Shown here: positions 22,595-32,941 of the stretch, piece after piece
How the letters are laid out: each line of letters starts with the position of its first letter
Position numbering within the stretch: position 1 is the stretch's first letter
Source: Bipolaris cookei
Lineage: Eukaryota; Ascomycota; Dothideomycetes; Pleosporales; Pleosporaceae
Assembly (NCBI GenBank): GCA_002286855.1
Contig: NRSV01000003.1
Location: 297,159-361,158, forward strand
DNA: 64,000 bases
Reading direction: 5' to 3'
Made by a program: the position numbers and the translations under genes
Notes under the pieces: generated by a model
Seen by the model: only the letters and a program-made list of their open reading frames with translations
Database searches by the model: none
What the model was told of the DNA's origin: nothing

Positions 22595-23654
22595 ATGAGG
22601 ACTTGTATATTTCTCACAATAGCTGCGCTATCCGCGACTGCGCTTGCGCATGGAGGCATTGACAAGTACATTGCTGGTGATAAAGTATACCAAGGGTACG
22701 CCTCTTCCTACGTATCAAATACTTCGATGAGGGTTAAGAACATTCAGCTGGGAACCATACAACGACCAAGCCGGACAAAAGAGTATATAGAGACAGTATT
22801 CATCCTATGATCCCCTGTTGATCAAGGATCTCACAGTAAGACTTCAGCACAATACGAGGCACTAATATTCTAACCCGCTCACTAGACTGTGAACATACGG
22901 TGCAACAACAAGGGAATATTAGGCACCGGTATGACAGGCATCATCGCCGCAGGCGCCAAACTGACAACCCATTGGAAGCAATGGACTCATAGACCGGCCA
23001 CATTTATGGTCTACATGGCCAAGTGCCCCGGTTCATGCGACAGCTGGGACGGCTCAGGCAAAGTCTGGTGTAAGAACGAATACCCATTCTACCAAACCGC
23101 CCACATCACTAACCTCAACCTCAGTCAAGATCTTTGAGCAAGGTCTCATATCCGGCACTGAAAGCGTTGGTGTCTGGGCCGGAGACACCATCTTCGAAAC
23201 CCTTAACGCAACCATCACCGTCCCAAGTATACTAACAGCCGGCGAGTACATGTTCAGACATGAGCTCACTGCCCTACATCAGGCAAACAATCCTCAATGT
23301 ACTTTCCTCACCATTCTCATACTTCAACACGATTTAGCTAAACTAACACCCTACCCAGTCTACCCAGAATGCGCCCAATTCACCGTCACAGGCTCTGGCA
23401 CCGCATCGCCTCCTGCATCCTTTCTAGTGTCATTCCCTGGTGCATATACAGGGACGGAACCTGGTCTTGAATTTAATATTGACTCGGAGGATGCGAAGAA
23501 GGAGACTACGTATCCTTTGCCGGGGCCGCAGTTGTGGGATGGTACTAGTAGTGGTAATGCGACTATGCCCAGATCGGCGGCACCTTCGATGGCACCTACG
23601 AAGCAGCGTGATGCTGATACTACAGTGCGTCTGCGTCGGCATACGAGATGTTAA
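22595..23654 (+). pseudogene. AA9 (GH61) lytic polysaccharide monooxygenase with in-frame stop
   Basis: Five exons: 22595-22695, 22748-22835, 22886-23069, 23125-23298 and 23359-23654. All junctions are GT-AG with matching phases, spanning 280 codons plus a stop. An 18-residue signal peptide ends in ALA, so His19 becomes the N-terminal copper ligand (HGGIDKYI). Other AA9 marks are WKQWTH, FMVYMAKCPGSC, FRHELTALHQANNPQFYPECAQF and a Ser/Thr-rich tail. AA9 enzymes oxidatively cleave cellulose. Codon 48, at 22788-22790, is TAG where the family has a conserved Gln in SIQR. Everything downstream remains open and correctly spliced. A C-to-T change of CAG explains it. It is either a recent null allele, a sequence error, or a readthrough case. 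Confidence 0.87.
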
Positions 23655-24092
23655 GTTATAATAGGTTCAGTAGTTGTGTGAGTGAGTTGGTGTGCGTGGT
23701 TGATGCTGGTTGTTAGAGTCAGTGTGAGCGAGATTGAGCTGGGGTAGATATTAAACATGAATGAATGGAAGGTTGTTCGAATTCGAGTTCCAAACTGCCG
23801 CTCTCCTTATTCCATCTTCTTCTTCTGATTCAATTGCGGAGTATTTGACAACGAAGCTATCTTCCACTCAAGCACTTACGCAAATATACACATCCCCTAC
23901 CCTCTTAGTGCATACTTCAAAAGTACTTGGCCCCACACGTTCAAGCACAGAAACCGAAAAAGGCGAATTAATTCTGAAAATTATCAGACTTGATTTGTCT
24001 CGTACGCATCAATCATATCAAAAAATACCCACTGTTTCGCCCTTGTGAACGTATATAGATTTTTCAAGTTACTCAAAAGATTGTCCAGACAT
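23655..24092. other. Convergent intergenic region, AA9 gene and 67-residue gene
   Basis: Between the ends of two convergent genes. A 95-codon open frame (23761-24048) starts at a real ATG but has no domain or splice context. Confidence 0.4.
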
Positions 24093-24355
24093 TCATGTGC
24101 TCCGCTTCTCCACAGCTGATATCTTTGGCAGAGCATCATGCAATTGCTCCTTGTCTTTTTCAGTAGGGGTAAAGCCGAGCTTTTCTTCAGCCACATCGGA
24201 AATGTAAATGCCAACACCCGCGTACGCCATGACTCCCACACCGATGATCATGCGTGTCTTGGGCGGTATACTCTTGAACCACCTAAACCATCGTCAGTAA
24301 CTCAAAAACTCTTATGACCACTCAGGCAGGATATTTCGTACTGCCAAACGGCCAT
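24093..24355 (-). CDS. Small single-pass membrane protein, 67 residues
   Basis: Two exons, 24355-24342 (14 nt) and 24282-24093. The 59-nt intron has a GTACGA donor, an ACTGACG branch site and a TAG acceptor. The product begins MAVWQWFKSIPPKTRM and has one membrane helix (about 17-33, IIGVGVMAYAGVGIYIS). A charged tail follows (DVAEEKLGFTPTEKDKEQL, ending SAVEKRST). It resembles a family of short, conserved fungal proteins with a PP(K/R)TRM turn before one helix, probably mitochondrial or ER. The resemblance and location are from memory, and no function is known. It is divergent from the GH47 gene across a 346-bp promoter. Neither exon forms a long open frame, so it is easily missed. Confidence 0.7.
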
Positions 24356-24701
24356 GTTGGGTGTTGTGAAGTTGCTATTATCGTGGTGCTCCAGGCTCAG
24401 TATGACGACGCACAGCGACGCACAACGACGCACAACTCGCAATGCCAAGGCCAGGCTAAGTACCAGCAGCACGCGCCATCTCACACCACAACCTCGACAA
24501 CTTTCATGGTCAACTGGTCTCTCACAGTTCTGTTGTTCTCTCCAGCTTGATGCAATTGGCAGACCATGGCATGTCCGCGTTGAAACACTAACGTCGACTG
24601 CCGCATCTCCGCACCCGTCCCGGAGGACAGATGTGCGCGCTATTACCACCCGCTTCTTGAGGCCCCCGCCAGCACTATACGGCTTCTAATCCTCTCCAAT
24701 C
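24356..24701. other. Divergent promoter, 67-residue gene and GH47 gene
   Basis: The only spacer between two divergent starts. A short CGACGCACA direct repeat occurs near 24402-24432. No TATA box is seen. Confidence 0.45.
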
Positions 24702-26411
24702 ATGCCCGGCTTCCGCCGCTGGGGCAAATCCAAGTTTGAACGCAACCCCGAGTCGTCGTTCAAGCTCCTCGCCGCCATCATCGTCATCACCCTCTACCTA
24801 CTCTTTAAGGAGTTTCAGAACCCAACCTTTCGCGGACAGGGTGCGACGCAGGCTGGCGCACAAATACAATATGCCGACTGGAACGGCACTGGCAAGGCGG
24901 ACGAGACGCGCGCAAACAGTGTGCGCGATGCTATGAAATATACTTTCTGGAAGTACAAGGAGCGCGCTTGGGGTCACGATGATATCTTGCCTGTGTCAGG
25001 GCGCAGTGCTTCGTCCAGAAATGGCTGGGGCGCTTTCATCGTAGACTCGGCAAGCACACTGGCTTTAATGGGCTTGTGGGATGAGCTAGCACATTCGTTG
25101 GAGCACATGGTGACTATCAACTTTACCCAAGCAGAGGACCTTGTCGACCCCTTCGAGACCACGATTCGCTATTTAGGCGGGCTGCTATCCATCGTGGACC
25201 TGTATGATGTTGGGCTGATTCCCGAGGATGTATTAACTGGAGAGGCGCGCGATCTTATACTCGAGCAGGCAGTTATTCTGGCAGGCAAGCTAGCACCAGC
25301 ATACGACACCCCTACAGGCTTGCCGTGGCCCCGTGTAGACTTTACGACACAACAAGGCGAGCCACACCCTTCTTTCATCCTACATGATGACCCCGCACAG
25401 CGTGAATTTGAGCACCCTGCAATTGGACCTGCACGAATCGGCTCTTCAATCCTGGAAAACCGCGTCCTGACAAGGCTGACTGGCAATGATATCTATGTCC
25501 TGAATTCTACAAAAGCATGGGTACCTCTAGTGTGGTCCAATTGGAGGACACCATGGCCAGGAATGGTAGATGCCCCTCTCGATATCATGACAGGAGAGCC
25601 TGTCCGCCGCCAAAGACACTGGGATGGCGGTCACGATTCCTACTACGAGTACCTGGTCAAAATGACAATCTTGGCGCCTCCCTCAGACCCCCATATCCCA
25701 AAATACAAAGAACGCTTCGTGAGGGCCGCCTATTCTCTCCGCCAACACCTTGCCTCCCGCTCTGCGCCCGCACCCGGCCACCTTATGCAGCACCTGTACC
25801 TCGGCCGCCAAGACGACGAGCAATTCGAGAACCAACAAGGCCACCTCGCCTGCTTCGCCCCTGGCACCATTCTCCTTGCCTCAAAATTCTACACTGAAAA
25901 ACCCCTCCGCACTTTTGCTCTCGCACTCCTCGAGGGCTGCCACCACGCATACACCTCGACCCCTACTAAAATCGGCTCAGAAACATGGTCCTGGACCCCA
26001 AAATTCAGCTATGACAACCCGCTCTTCGCTCCGGAAACCCCGCGCCAAAAGAAAGAAGCGTCTACCACTGGTATCTGGTCGCGCGACCCAGCGTACAAGG
26101 GTCGTCCCGAGTACGTCGAAAGCGTTTTTTACGCCTGGCGTATCACTGGCGAGCAACGCTATCGCGACTGGGCCTGGGATGCTTTTTCCGCATTCGAAAA
26201 ACATTGCAAGGCGCCGTTTGGATATGCACAGTTAGCGGATGTTTACGATACTAGTTCGAAAGATGAGAGTAGATGGGTTGATGTCCAGGAGAGCTTCTGG
26301 GCTGCAGAGACGCTCAAGTATCTTTGGCTTACGTTTTCGGATGTCGAGGTCGCGAGCCTGGATAGTTGGGTGTTTAGTACTGAGGGGCATCCTTTTCGGA
26401 TGATTCGGTGA
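24702..26411 (+). CDS. GH47 alpha-1,2-mannosidase (type II membrane)
   Basis: Intronless gene for 569 residues. A short basic cytosolic tail and one signal-anchor helix (about 21-36, LLAAIIVITLYLLFKEF) suggest a type II ER or Golgi protein. The GH47 barrel covers about 60-565. Recognisable elements are WGAFIVDSASTLALMGLWDE, FETTIRYLGGLLS, RPEYVESVFYAWRITG, the SFWAAETLKYLWLTFSD block and the C-terminal STEGHPF. The Thr of the last motif is the usual calcium ligand, with Gly replacing the more common Ala. These calcium-dependent enzymes trim mannose from N-glycans. The length is somewhat above minimal class I enzymes. Whether it is ER MNS1-like or Golgi-like is unresolved. Confidence 0.9.
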   Translation: MPGFRRWGKSKFERNPESSFKLLAAIIVITLYLLFKEFQNPTFRGQGATQAGAQIQYADWNGTGKADETRANSVRDAMKYTFWKYKERAWGHDDILPVSGRSASSRNGWGAFIVDSASTLALMGLWDELAHSLEHMVTINFTQAEDLVDPFETTIRYLGGLLSIVDLYDVGLIPEDVLTGEARDLILEQAVILAGKLAPAYDTPTGLPWPRVDFTTQQGEPHPSFILHDDPAQREFEHPAIGPARIGSSILENRVLTRLTGNDIYVLNSTKAWVPLVWSNWRTPWPGMVDAPLDIMTGEPVRRQRHWDGGHDSYYEYLVKMTILAPPSDPHIPKYKERFVRAAYSLRQHLASRSAPAPGHLMQHLYLGRQDDEQFENQQGHLACFAPGTILLASKFYTEKPLRTFALALLEGCHHAYTSTPTKIGSETWSWTPKFSYDNPLFAPETPRQKKEASTTGIWSRDPAYKGRPEYVESVFYAWRITGEQRYRDWAWDAFSAFEKHCKAPFGYAQLADVYDTSSKDESRWVDVQESFWAAETLKYLWLTFSDVEVASLDSWVFSTEGHPFRMIR

Positions 26412-27262
26412 GCATGGGAGTGGGGTGTGATGTGGGTGAGTATTGTGACTAGAAACTCCAAAAAAGAAGAATGGAGGAAGGCCATTGCATTGTAGGTAAA
26501 AGGGCGCAATGATACCCGGCATTTTTGTACGTTTTGTTAAAATGAAAAAAACTAAGAGGATTAGGAGTTTTTTTTTCCTTCTTAAAACTTTTGACCTTTT
26601 GTCTTTTTTTATCCAACGACTTTTTACTTTAGTAGTTTTTTACGCTTGTTACACTGTCTTTCATCTCCCTCTCTCTCCAAGTTCTCTGCACAACAGTCGA
26701 CTGTTTACCCCCCCCCCCTTTTTTTTTCCACTGCCAACTTTATCCATCACCTCCCCACGCTATATACCCATTAATTCAACATCATCACATTCACCAAAAC
26801 ACTTCATTTATCACATCCCACATTCAACTCTTGCAAAAAGAAACACGAGAGATGTAGCTTCAAAACAAACAAATCAAACCAACTTTCAAATACGTATTTT
26901 GGTATTTCTGCATAAAAATGGGCAAATAAAACTATTGTAAAAAATGATGTTGGGTATATATATGAGTGTCATGGAGAGAGAGCGCGAGAAAAGGAACTAG
27001 TAGGTATGTTTGGCAGAGAGAAGGTAAAGAAAAACAGGTGGACATGTCGTTATAAAACTAGAACGCTGGGGAAGGGGGGCTAACTTCTATCCATTTGCCC
27101 TCATACCGCCGCCGCCCCTTTTTTGGTGAACAAAAAAACGCAATTATGGGGCCTTTTTGGTGCAGAGGACACTTGGTAGGAAAAGAAACATGTAGAGGAG
27201 GGTTGGTGAGGAGATAGGAATGGTGTGGAGGACGTGGTGTAGTCTGCGTAGGAAACTGCCTT
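26412..27262. other. Convergent intergenic region with homopolymer tracts
   Basis: Between the ends of two convergent genes. It is pyrimidine-rich, with several T runs at 26560-26640 and a C run followed by a T run at about 26708-26728. No gene is supported. Confidence 0.5.
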
Positions 27263-29331
27263 TCAAACAGTGCCGAGTAAGAATTTCCAATGAAAATCAT
27301 TACTCGTCACGTCGAACGAGGGGTTTACGTCGCGGAGACTAGGCAGCTTCTCTGCACCATTTATGATACCGCCATTTATCTTCGGGAGGGCGAGGTTATG
27401 CAGTAACGATACTGTACGACCTGAGCCCGTCAAGAGCTCAAACGTGGTACCGTTTGGACTCCCTCTGCCAGGTGCGTCGTGCAGAGCCAGACGCATAGTC
27501 GAAGTGATGCGGCGGAATCGATCGAATGCGTCTTCTTGGTTGTTTGAGGTATCTCGTGGACGCGGCATGAGCGAGGAGAGCTGATCGCGGTAGTGATCGA
27601 ATGTTCGTGCTAGTTGCAGCTCGCTAGGGTCCCAGCCGGGGATGGGCGATGCGTAGAGGGCGAGTTTGCTCAAGCTTGTAATGGTGTTTACGAGGTTGAG
27701 CCAGTCGATTAATGAGACAGATTCGAATTGGTTCGAGGAGAGTTTGGTGGTGTTGTCAAGGAATTGCTCAAGGGATCGCACATACGTCACACGTAGCGAC
27801 AACTGGAACCCTGAGGCCCAAGGTGTACAGTCTCGGTCTACGAGATCGACAGAAGCGGCAATTCGATAGAGATGTATGCGGGCTGCAAGCTGTAGCCATT
27901 GCAAGGTTGCTGGTATGCTGTTAGTGTTGCTTCAATCAGGTTGTATAGATTCAATGCTCACCAAAGTCATTAGCCTGTAGTTTGGAGGAAAGGCGAATGT
28001 TTTCCCACTTCTCATTTAAACGATTGACTTGTGTGCGAACAACCACTGCCTGCTCTGACTGACTGCGAAATGTCTCCTCCACATCTTCCATGTACTGACA
28101 AACGTCCATCAATATAAGGAGAACTGTGTCTGTCTTGTTTTCCCATGAAGAAGCCAATTCAGAAGCGTAGTTTCGGACAGTTGTCGTGTGTGACATGGAT
28201 CGTGCCTTCAGAGGTTGCATCAACCCTATATTGGATGATAGGTAGTAACACCCCAGGTAAGCTCGTTTTGCTTCTTTGTCTCTGGGGTCATCCTTGTGCA
28301 AAGGACTCCTTGCAGTTCTTGATATGTTGTCCAAACCCAGGTCATGTGCTATGCCCAAGCACAGCTGAAGAAGCAAGGTGATTGAAACGGCCTGAGCGTC
28401 CATGTAGTGATGGTGCCAAGCTATAAAAACCAACAGTCCCTGGAGCAAATCTAAACTCTTTTCGCCTTTCATAATTTTGACCATGACTACCTTTCGGAAT
28501 TCCTGACTAAGTATGTGCCGGAGCTGTGGCGAATCGTAGGATGCGACTGTTAATACAGCAAACAACAACATTGGGCGATTATGGAACAGATCCTGGCAAC
28601 GACAGTCCCTCGGTACAATTACAAATGGGAAGTAGTCCACCATGCCACGGTAGGTATCAAGAAGCATTTGCATGTGTATCAAGCTGATGGACCTGATGAG
28701 GGGATCTAATCGGCCAAGACATGACAGAGTTTCGTTAAAAGATTCCCAAAATGGCATTGAGTTTTCGGGTTGAGATCCGGGGCTTGGGAGAAGTGCAGTG
28801 CTAGGCGCAGACGACAGAGGCACTGTTGGAGCAATTGCTTGTTTTGCCGTTGGGGCTTGCTGCGGCGTGTCTAGGACTGCCAGTTGGGAGGGAATAGTGA
28901 CTACCGAGGGTAAACTGGGCTGAGCCGGAGACGGCGCCATGGTCGCAACAATGGCAGACATTTTGTCCAGCTTCTTGTCAAAGTCGCGCACTTTGCTGAG
29001 AGTCTGGCCATCACTGCGTGCCTTTGCAGGCCGCCTGCGGGCGACATGCTCTACACACTCTACTCTAGCCTTCTGGCACCTGGGGCACGTGTCATTGGAT
29101 GTGGAGTAACAACAGCGACGAGTTAACATACCTCTGGCAAATGCTCGGAGTATCCGAGGGCACACAGCGAACCTTGTGTTTTCGACATCTTTCGCAGGCA
29201 AAGGCGTTGCCTATCCTGCCCTCTCGAACGTCCATGATGGGAGCGAGGCTGGCAGACTTGGGAGAGGGAGAGCCATCGGTCTCCGGTTGCGCCCTCGCGG
29301 AGGTCGCGCTCGTGTGGGGAAGTCCGATCAT
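27263..29331 (-). CDS. Zn2Cys6 (GAL4-type) transcription factor
   Basis: Three exons: 29331-29132, 29079-27962 and 27909-27263, giving 654 residues. The binuclear zinc cluster is split by intron 1: CERCRKHKVRC before it, CQRCQKARVEC after it, with the expected C-x2-C-x6-C spacing on both sides. A short heptad region follows (DFDKKLDKMSAIV), then a Pro/Ser/Thr linker and a middle region resembling the fungal-specific regulatory domain (LIHMQMLLDTYRGMVDYFPFVIVP). The start at 29331 is in poor context; 29235 (MDVREG) is in good context and also possible, giving 32 residues fewer. The frame is open further upstream without a convincing start. It is divergent from the isochorismatase-like gene, so it may control that neighbour, but this is inference. 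Confidence 0.87.
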
Positions 29332-29842
29332 ATGCCAAGTCCAAGTCCGGGGTTGAGGTTGCTGTGAGGAATAAAGGGTTCCAGGCGCGCGTATTGGATG
29401 GTGCCAGAAATCAACACTGCGCTGACAGGCCGGTTGGCGACACGGTAGGCCATTGCATCGAGACGCGAGAGCTTTCAAATGTGTGCAGCCGCGGGCTTGC
29501 CCATGTGGCAGTGCGAAATCGTCGAGATACCTCGGGTAGTATGGGCGTCGGCGCATCAATGGCCCGCGCTGCCAGCGGCTACATACTCCCGACTCCAGCA
29601 AAGCCGCTCAAACGCCTCCCGACTGGTCCGAAGTTCCGTTCAATCCATGCCGGGGGGTGGTCAACATTGCGTCCTTATAACGTGAGCCATATTCTGGCAC
29701 AGACAAAAGGTGACGACGCTGGCCGTCAGTCCCCTGGGTAGTAACAGACGGTTCGTCCTTTAGACGCGACGCTACCACGATAGTTTCTGCCCTCTCCAGC
29801 CGGCTTTGATTATGACTAACCTACTAACCACACAACAACGAC
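29332..29842. other. Divergent promoter, Zn2Cys6 factor and isochorismatase-like gene
   Basis: About 510 bp shared by two divergent genes. It contains CGG and CCG triplets, the half-sites used by Zn2Cys6 proteins, but no clear paired motif was established. Confidence 0.4.
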
Positions 29843-30551
29843 ATGGCATCCCAAGGCCCACGCGGCCATGCGAGCGGCTTTGCAGGAACGATCGGATGGG
29901 GCAACAGACCGGCCCTTCTGCTTGTCGACGTCTGCAATGCTTACTGGAGTGAGGATAGCCCGCTCGACACCCGGTCAAACCCTGCCTCTGCGGCTGTGCC
30001 CGCATCCATCGCGAAACTCGTCCATGCCGCCCGCCAGGGAAAAGCACCATTGATTTGGACCCGCGTTGAGTACATGGAGCCTGACATGGCCGACGCAGGG
30101 CTGTTCGCCTGCAAGGTCCCGTTGCTGCATGTTTTCCAGCGGGGCAAGGAGACGGGCCTAGAGAGTTGGGTGCCGGGCCTGGAGCCTGCTGCAGGGGAAG
30201 TCGTCGTGTCCAAACGCTACCCGTCCGCCTTCTTCGGGACCGACCTCTCTACGCGACTTCAAATCTCCTGCGTGGATACTCTTGTCATTTGCGGTGTCAG
30301 TACAAGTGGTTGTGTGCGTGCAACTGCTCTGGACGCAATGTGCCTGGGATTCCGACCAATGGTGTGCACTAACATGGTAATGCTTGGGCCCGTGGAGACG
30401 TCGCTAACCATGTTGTCAGGTTGTTGGCGAGGCCTGTGGTGACAAATCACCTGCTGTCCACGATGCAAATATCATGGACATGGGCGCCAAGATGGCAGAC
30501 GTGGTTTCCGAGAAAGAGGCGATTGAGAAGCTCAAAGATGGATGGTTGTGA
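29843..30551 (+). CDS. Isochorismatase-fold cysteine hydrolase (N-carbamoylsarcosine amidase-like)
   Basis: Two exons, 29843-30361 and 30420-30551, give 216 residues. The Rossmann-like isochorismatase fold shows its catalytic triad: Asp29 (ALLLVDVCNAYW), Lys124 (VVSKRYPSAFFGT) and Cys157 (GVSTSGCVRATALDA). The presence of all three argues for an active amidase-type cysteine hydrolase. CGVSTSGCVR and the GIGWG-like start are closest in style to N-carbamoylsarcosine amidases. Substrate assignment within this family is unreliable. No signal peptide is seen. The intron (58 nt) follows Met173 and is followed by VVGEACGDKSPAVHDANI. The promoter is shared with the divergent Zn2Cys6 regulator. Confidence 0.88.
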
Positions 30552-31222
30552 ATGCATTCTGCTGAGCTCTGCCCGTCCGTCGTCTCGTCGTTTCCCGCTC
30601 TCTCGTCTTGGATGTTTATTTTGGGGTTAGAGATTGGGCTTTTGGGTTGGTTTTTTGTGTCACACCATCTTCCACGGCGGGGCCAAGTCAGCATTTAGCA
30701 TGTTTCGAGAAATAGAGCAAAATCTCAAAGGTATAAGATGGAGCGAAGCCCAACCAGCTCACCAGACGCAGTGGTCTGACATGGAGGAAGGCACCAGGCA
30801 CGTCCGACCTGCACTTTCCTGATTCTCGCTGCCTGCTTCACATTGGCAGCTACATGTACTTACTCTACCCGCCAGATTAGATCGTACGTAACTTCAACTA
30901 ACTCACGCCACCATATACTATTCCGACAAACTCTACTACCAACACCCGCAAATACCTGACGACGGGTCGTCGTTCATAGTACGCCACCACATGTTTGCCT
31001 TGACTTCCTCGGTATGAACAAGCGTGCCCTGCCAGACCCGGCACTACGCTACACTCCCTATCCTGGTGCTGAGCCGATACCCGACTGTGTATGGGAGTGT
31101 TGCAGATGCCGTAGGAGATGGCACACAAAAGAGATGGGCCATATATGTATCGGATGCAGCCATTCATACTCAGTCGACTGTTGTCATCTTGCTCAGTAGT
31201 AATGTCAGCCTTGTACATTTAT
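30552..31222. other. Intergenic region before the Tc1 relic
   Basis: No gene is recognised. Short open frames of 60-106 codons have no domain. Confidence 0.4.
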
Positions 31223-32560
31223 GGGCAATAAGTTTCGCCTTGATTAGCTCCTCCGCCCCACCCACACCAATCTGCTCAACTTTTTTGATTCTCCACCACC
31301 AACGCTACACCACGCCAATTCGGCCATGAGCTATCTCAAAATTTGTGCCGTGGTCGAAATATGAAAGTGGATGAACGCAATATTGCTATCGGGATGCTAC
31401 ACGAGGGCGCAAGCTACAAAGATGTAGCAGCACGCTTCAGCCGCGATCCATCCACCATCCGTCAGCTATACAATAAGCTCCACCAGACTGGATCGGTACA
31501 GGATAAACCTCGCTCCGGCCGCCCACATATACTATCGCATCACTAGCAGAAGATGATCTATCTCGCTGCACGCGCTGATCCCAAAATACTATACGAAGAC
31601 CTTGCTAAGGTCGCCGTCTTTATGCACCCAGATGGCACCTCTTCAAAGCCCCCCAGCCGCCGAACATTATACTCGGTCCTCAAACGTCAAAATCTAACCA
31701 AGCACCGTTGCAAAAAAACGACCTAAGCTGACCCCCAGCATGCTCATCAGCGCTATAGATTCGCATGCCAGTACCGGAGTTTTTCCTGGCATCGGCGCAT
31801 GGTCAAGTTCTCAGATGAATGCTCAGTTCAAAAGGGATCTGGTGCTACACAGGAGTGGTATTCTCGGTATCCAGAAGAGAAATAGAAGTGTAGAATGCTG
31901 ACAGAGGCTTAGGCCAACCAGGGCTCACAGCAGATTGTGTGGGGGGCTGTATGGGTGGATGAACGTGGCCGGGGGCGACGGAGACCTCTAGTGATCATGA
32001 ATAGGAACCCTAATGCACCCCGCGGTGACTACAGCGCTCAAAGTTACATCTAAACCCTTGAAAAAGGTCTCCCACCTCATTAGCGACCCTCGCAGCTTTT
32101 CGTGCATGATAACGCGCGCATACATACCGCTGGTACGGTCCAGAATTTCCTCACCCAACACCACATCACGCCACTCAACTGGCCAGCTTGTTCACCAGAT
32201 CTCAACCCTATTAAGCACATCTGATGGACCCTTAAACAGAACATGCACCGATCCTATCCGGAATACTATAATTACAGCCAAACTCAGGAACAGTGGGATG
32301 GTTTTCGTAGGGCTCTAAAAGAGTGCTGGCGTAGGATACCCAGCAGCCTCATCCGGGCTCTGGTGGTATCAATGCCGCGGCGCCTCACCGCCTGTAGAGC
32401 CGTGCGAGGTTACCAAACCGAATACTATTATATAGCGATCGATTAAATTTGTCAGATTCAAAAAAAATATGCAGTTTTGGTGGTGATATTGGTGGTGAGA
32501 GCACAGCCGTCAACTTTTGGTGATGGGCCGATTTCGGTTAGCGAGGTGAAACTTTTGCCT
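31223..32560 (+). mobile_element. Decayed Tc1/mariner-type DNA transposon
   Basis: About 1.34 kb, bounded by imperfect inverted ends: GGGCAATAAGTTTC at 31223 matches the reverse complement of the sequence ending near 32560 (AGGCAAAAGTTTC), with weaker pairing for roughly 80 bp. Between them lie transposase fragments. A helix-turn-helix piece from 31361 (MLHEGASYKDVAARF, then RSGRP) is cut by a TAG near 31544. A middle piece contains SSKPPSRRTLYSVLKRQNL. The DDE-region piece from about 31925 has QIVWGAVW, VHDNARIHTA, LNWPACSPDLNPI and WTLKQ. At least four stops and frameshifts separate them. The element is inactive. The target-site duplication was not resolved. Confidence 0.85.
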
Positions 32561-32941
32561 AGTACTGTAGTATGTAGTAATAGTCAAGGGCGACAGAGAT
32601 TATGTAAGACTACGATCTACTACCTATCATCAGCGGTACTTGACCGCGAGAGCTTTCTCCACATGAATTCGGCTGACGACAAGACAGACTCCAACAACGA
32701 CTTACTCCACTTTCAAATATTGGTCCGAGTTTCCTTTCCTTCTACTGACAGCCTTCTGACATGCTCATTTCTAGACTCCTTTGCCATATCCACTCTGTGT
32801 GCGACGTCATCTGCATGCCCCTTGCAGGTTTCGGCCATGGTCTTCCCATCCGTCATGGCGAATACTCGATCTTTCCTGACATCATTTACCTAATATTTAT
32901 CTGGTCTGACCATATCAAGTCCGATAAATCATGTGCGGCCC
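32561..32941. other. Spacer between Tc1 relic and GNAT gene
   Basis: No gene, RNA or repeat is recognised beyond the transposon end. Confidence 0.4.

Noticed and set aside
22785..22798. Reading GTATATAGAGACAG as a tiny intron that would remove the AA9 stop
   Set aside because: Fourteen nt is far too short to splice and it would delete conserved residues.
25750..26235. 161-codon frame inside the GH47 gene
   Set aside because: A shadow of the GH47 reading frame, Pro/Thr/Ser-rich with no domain.
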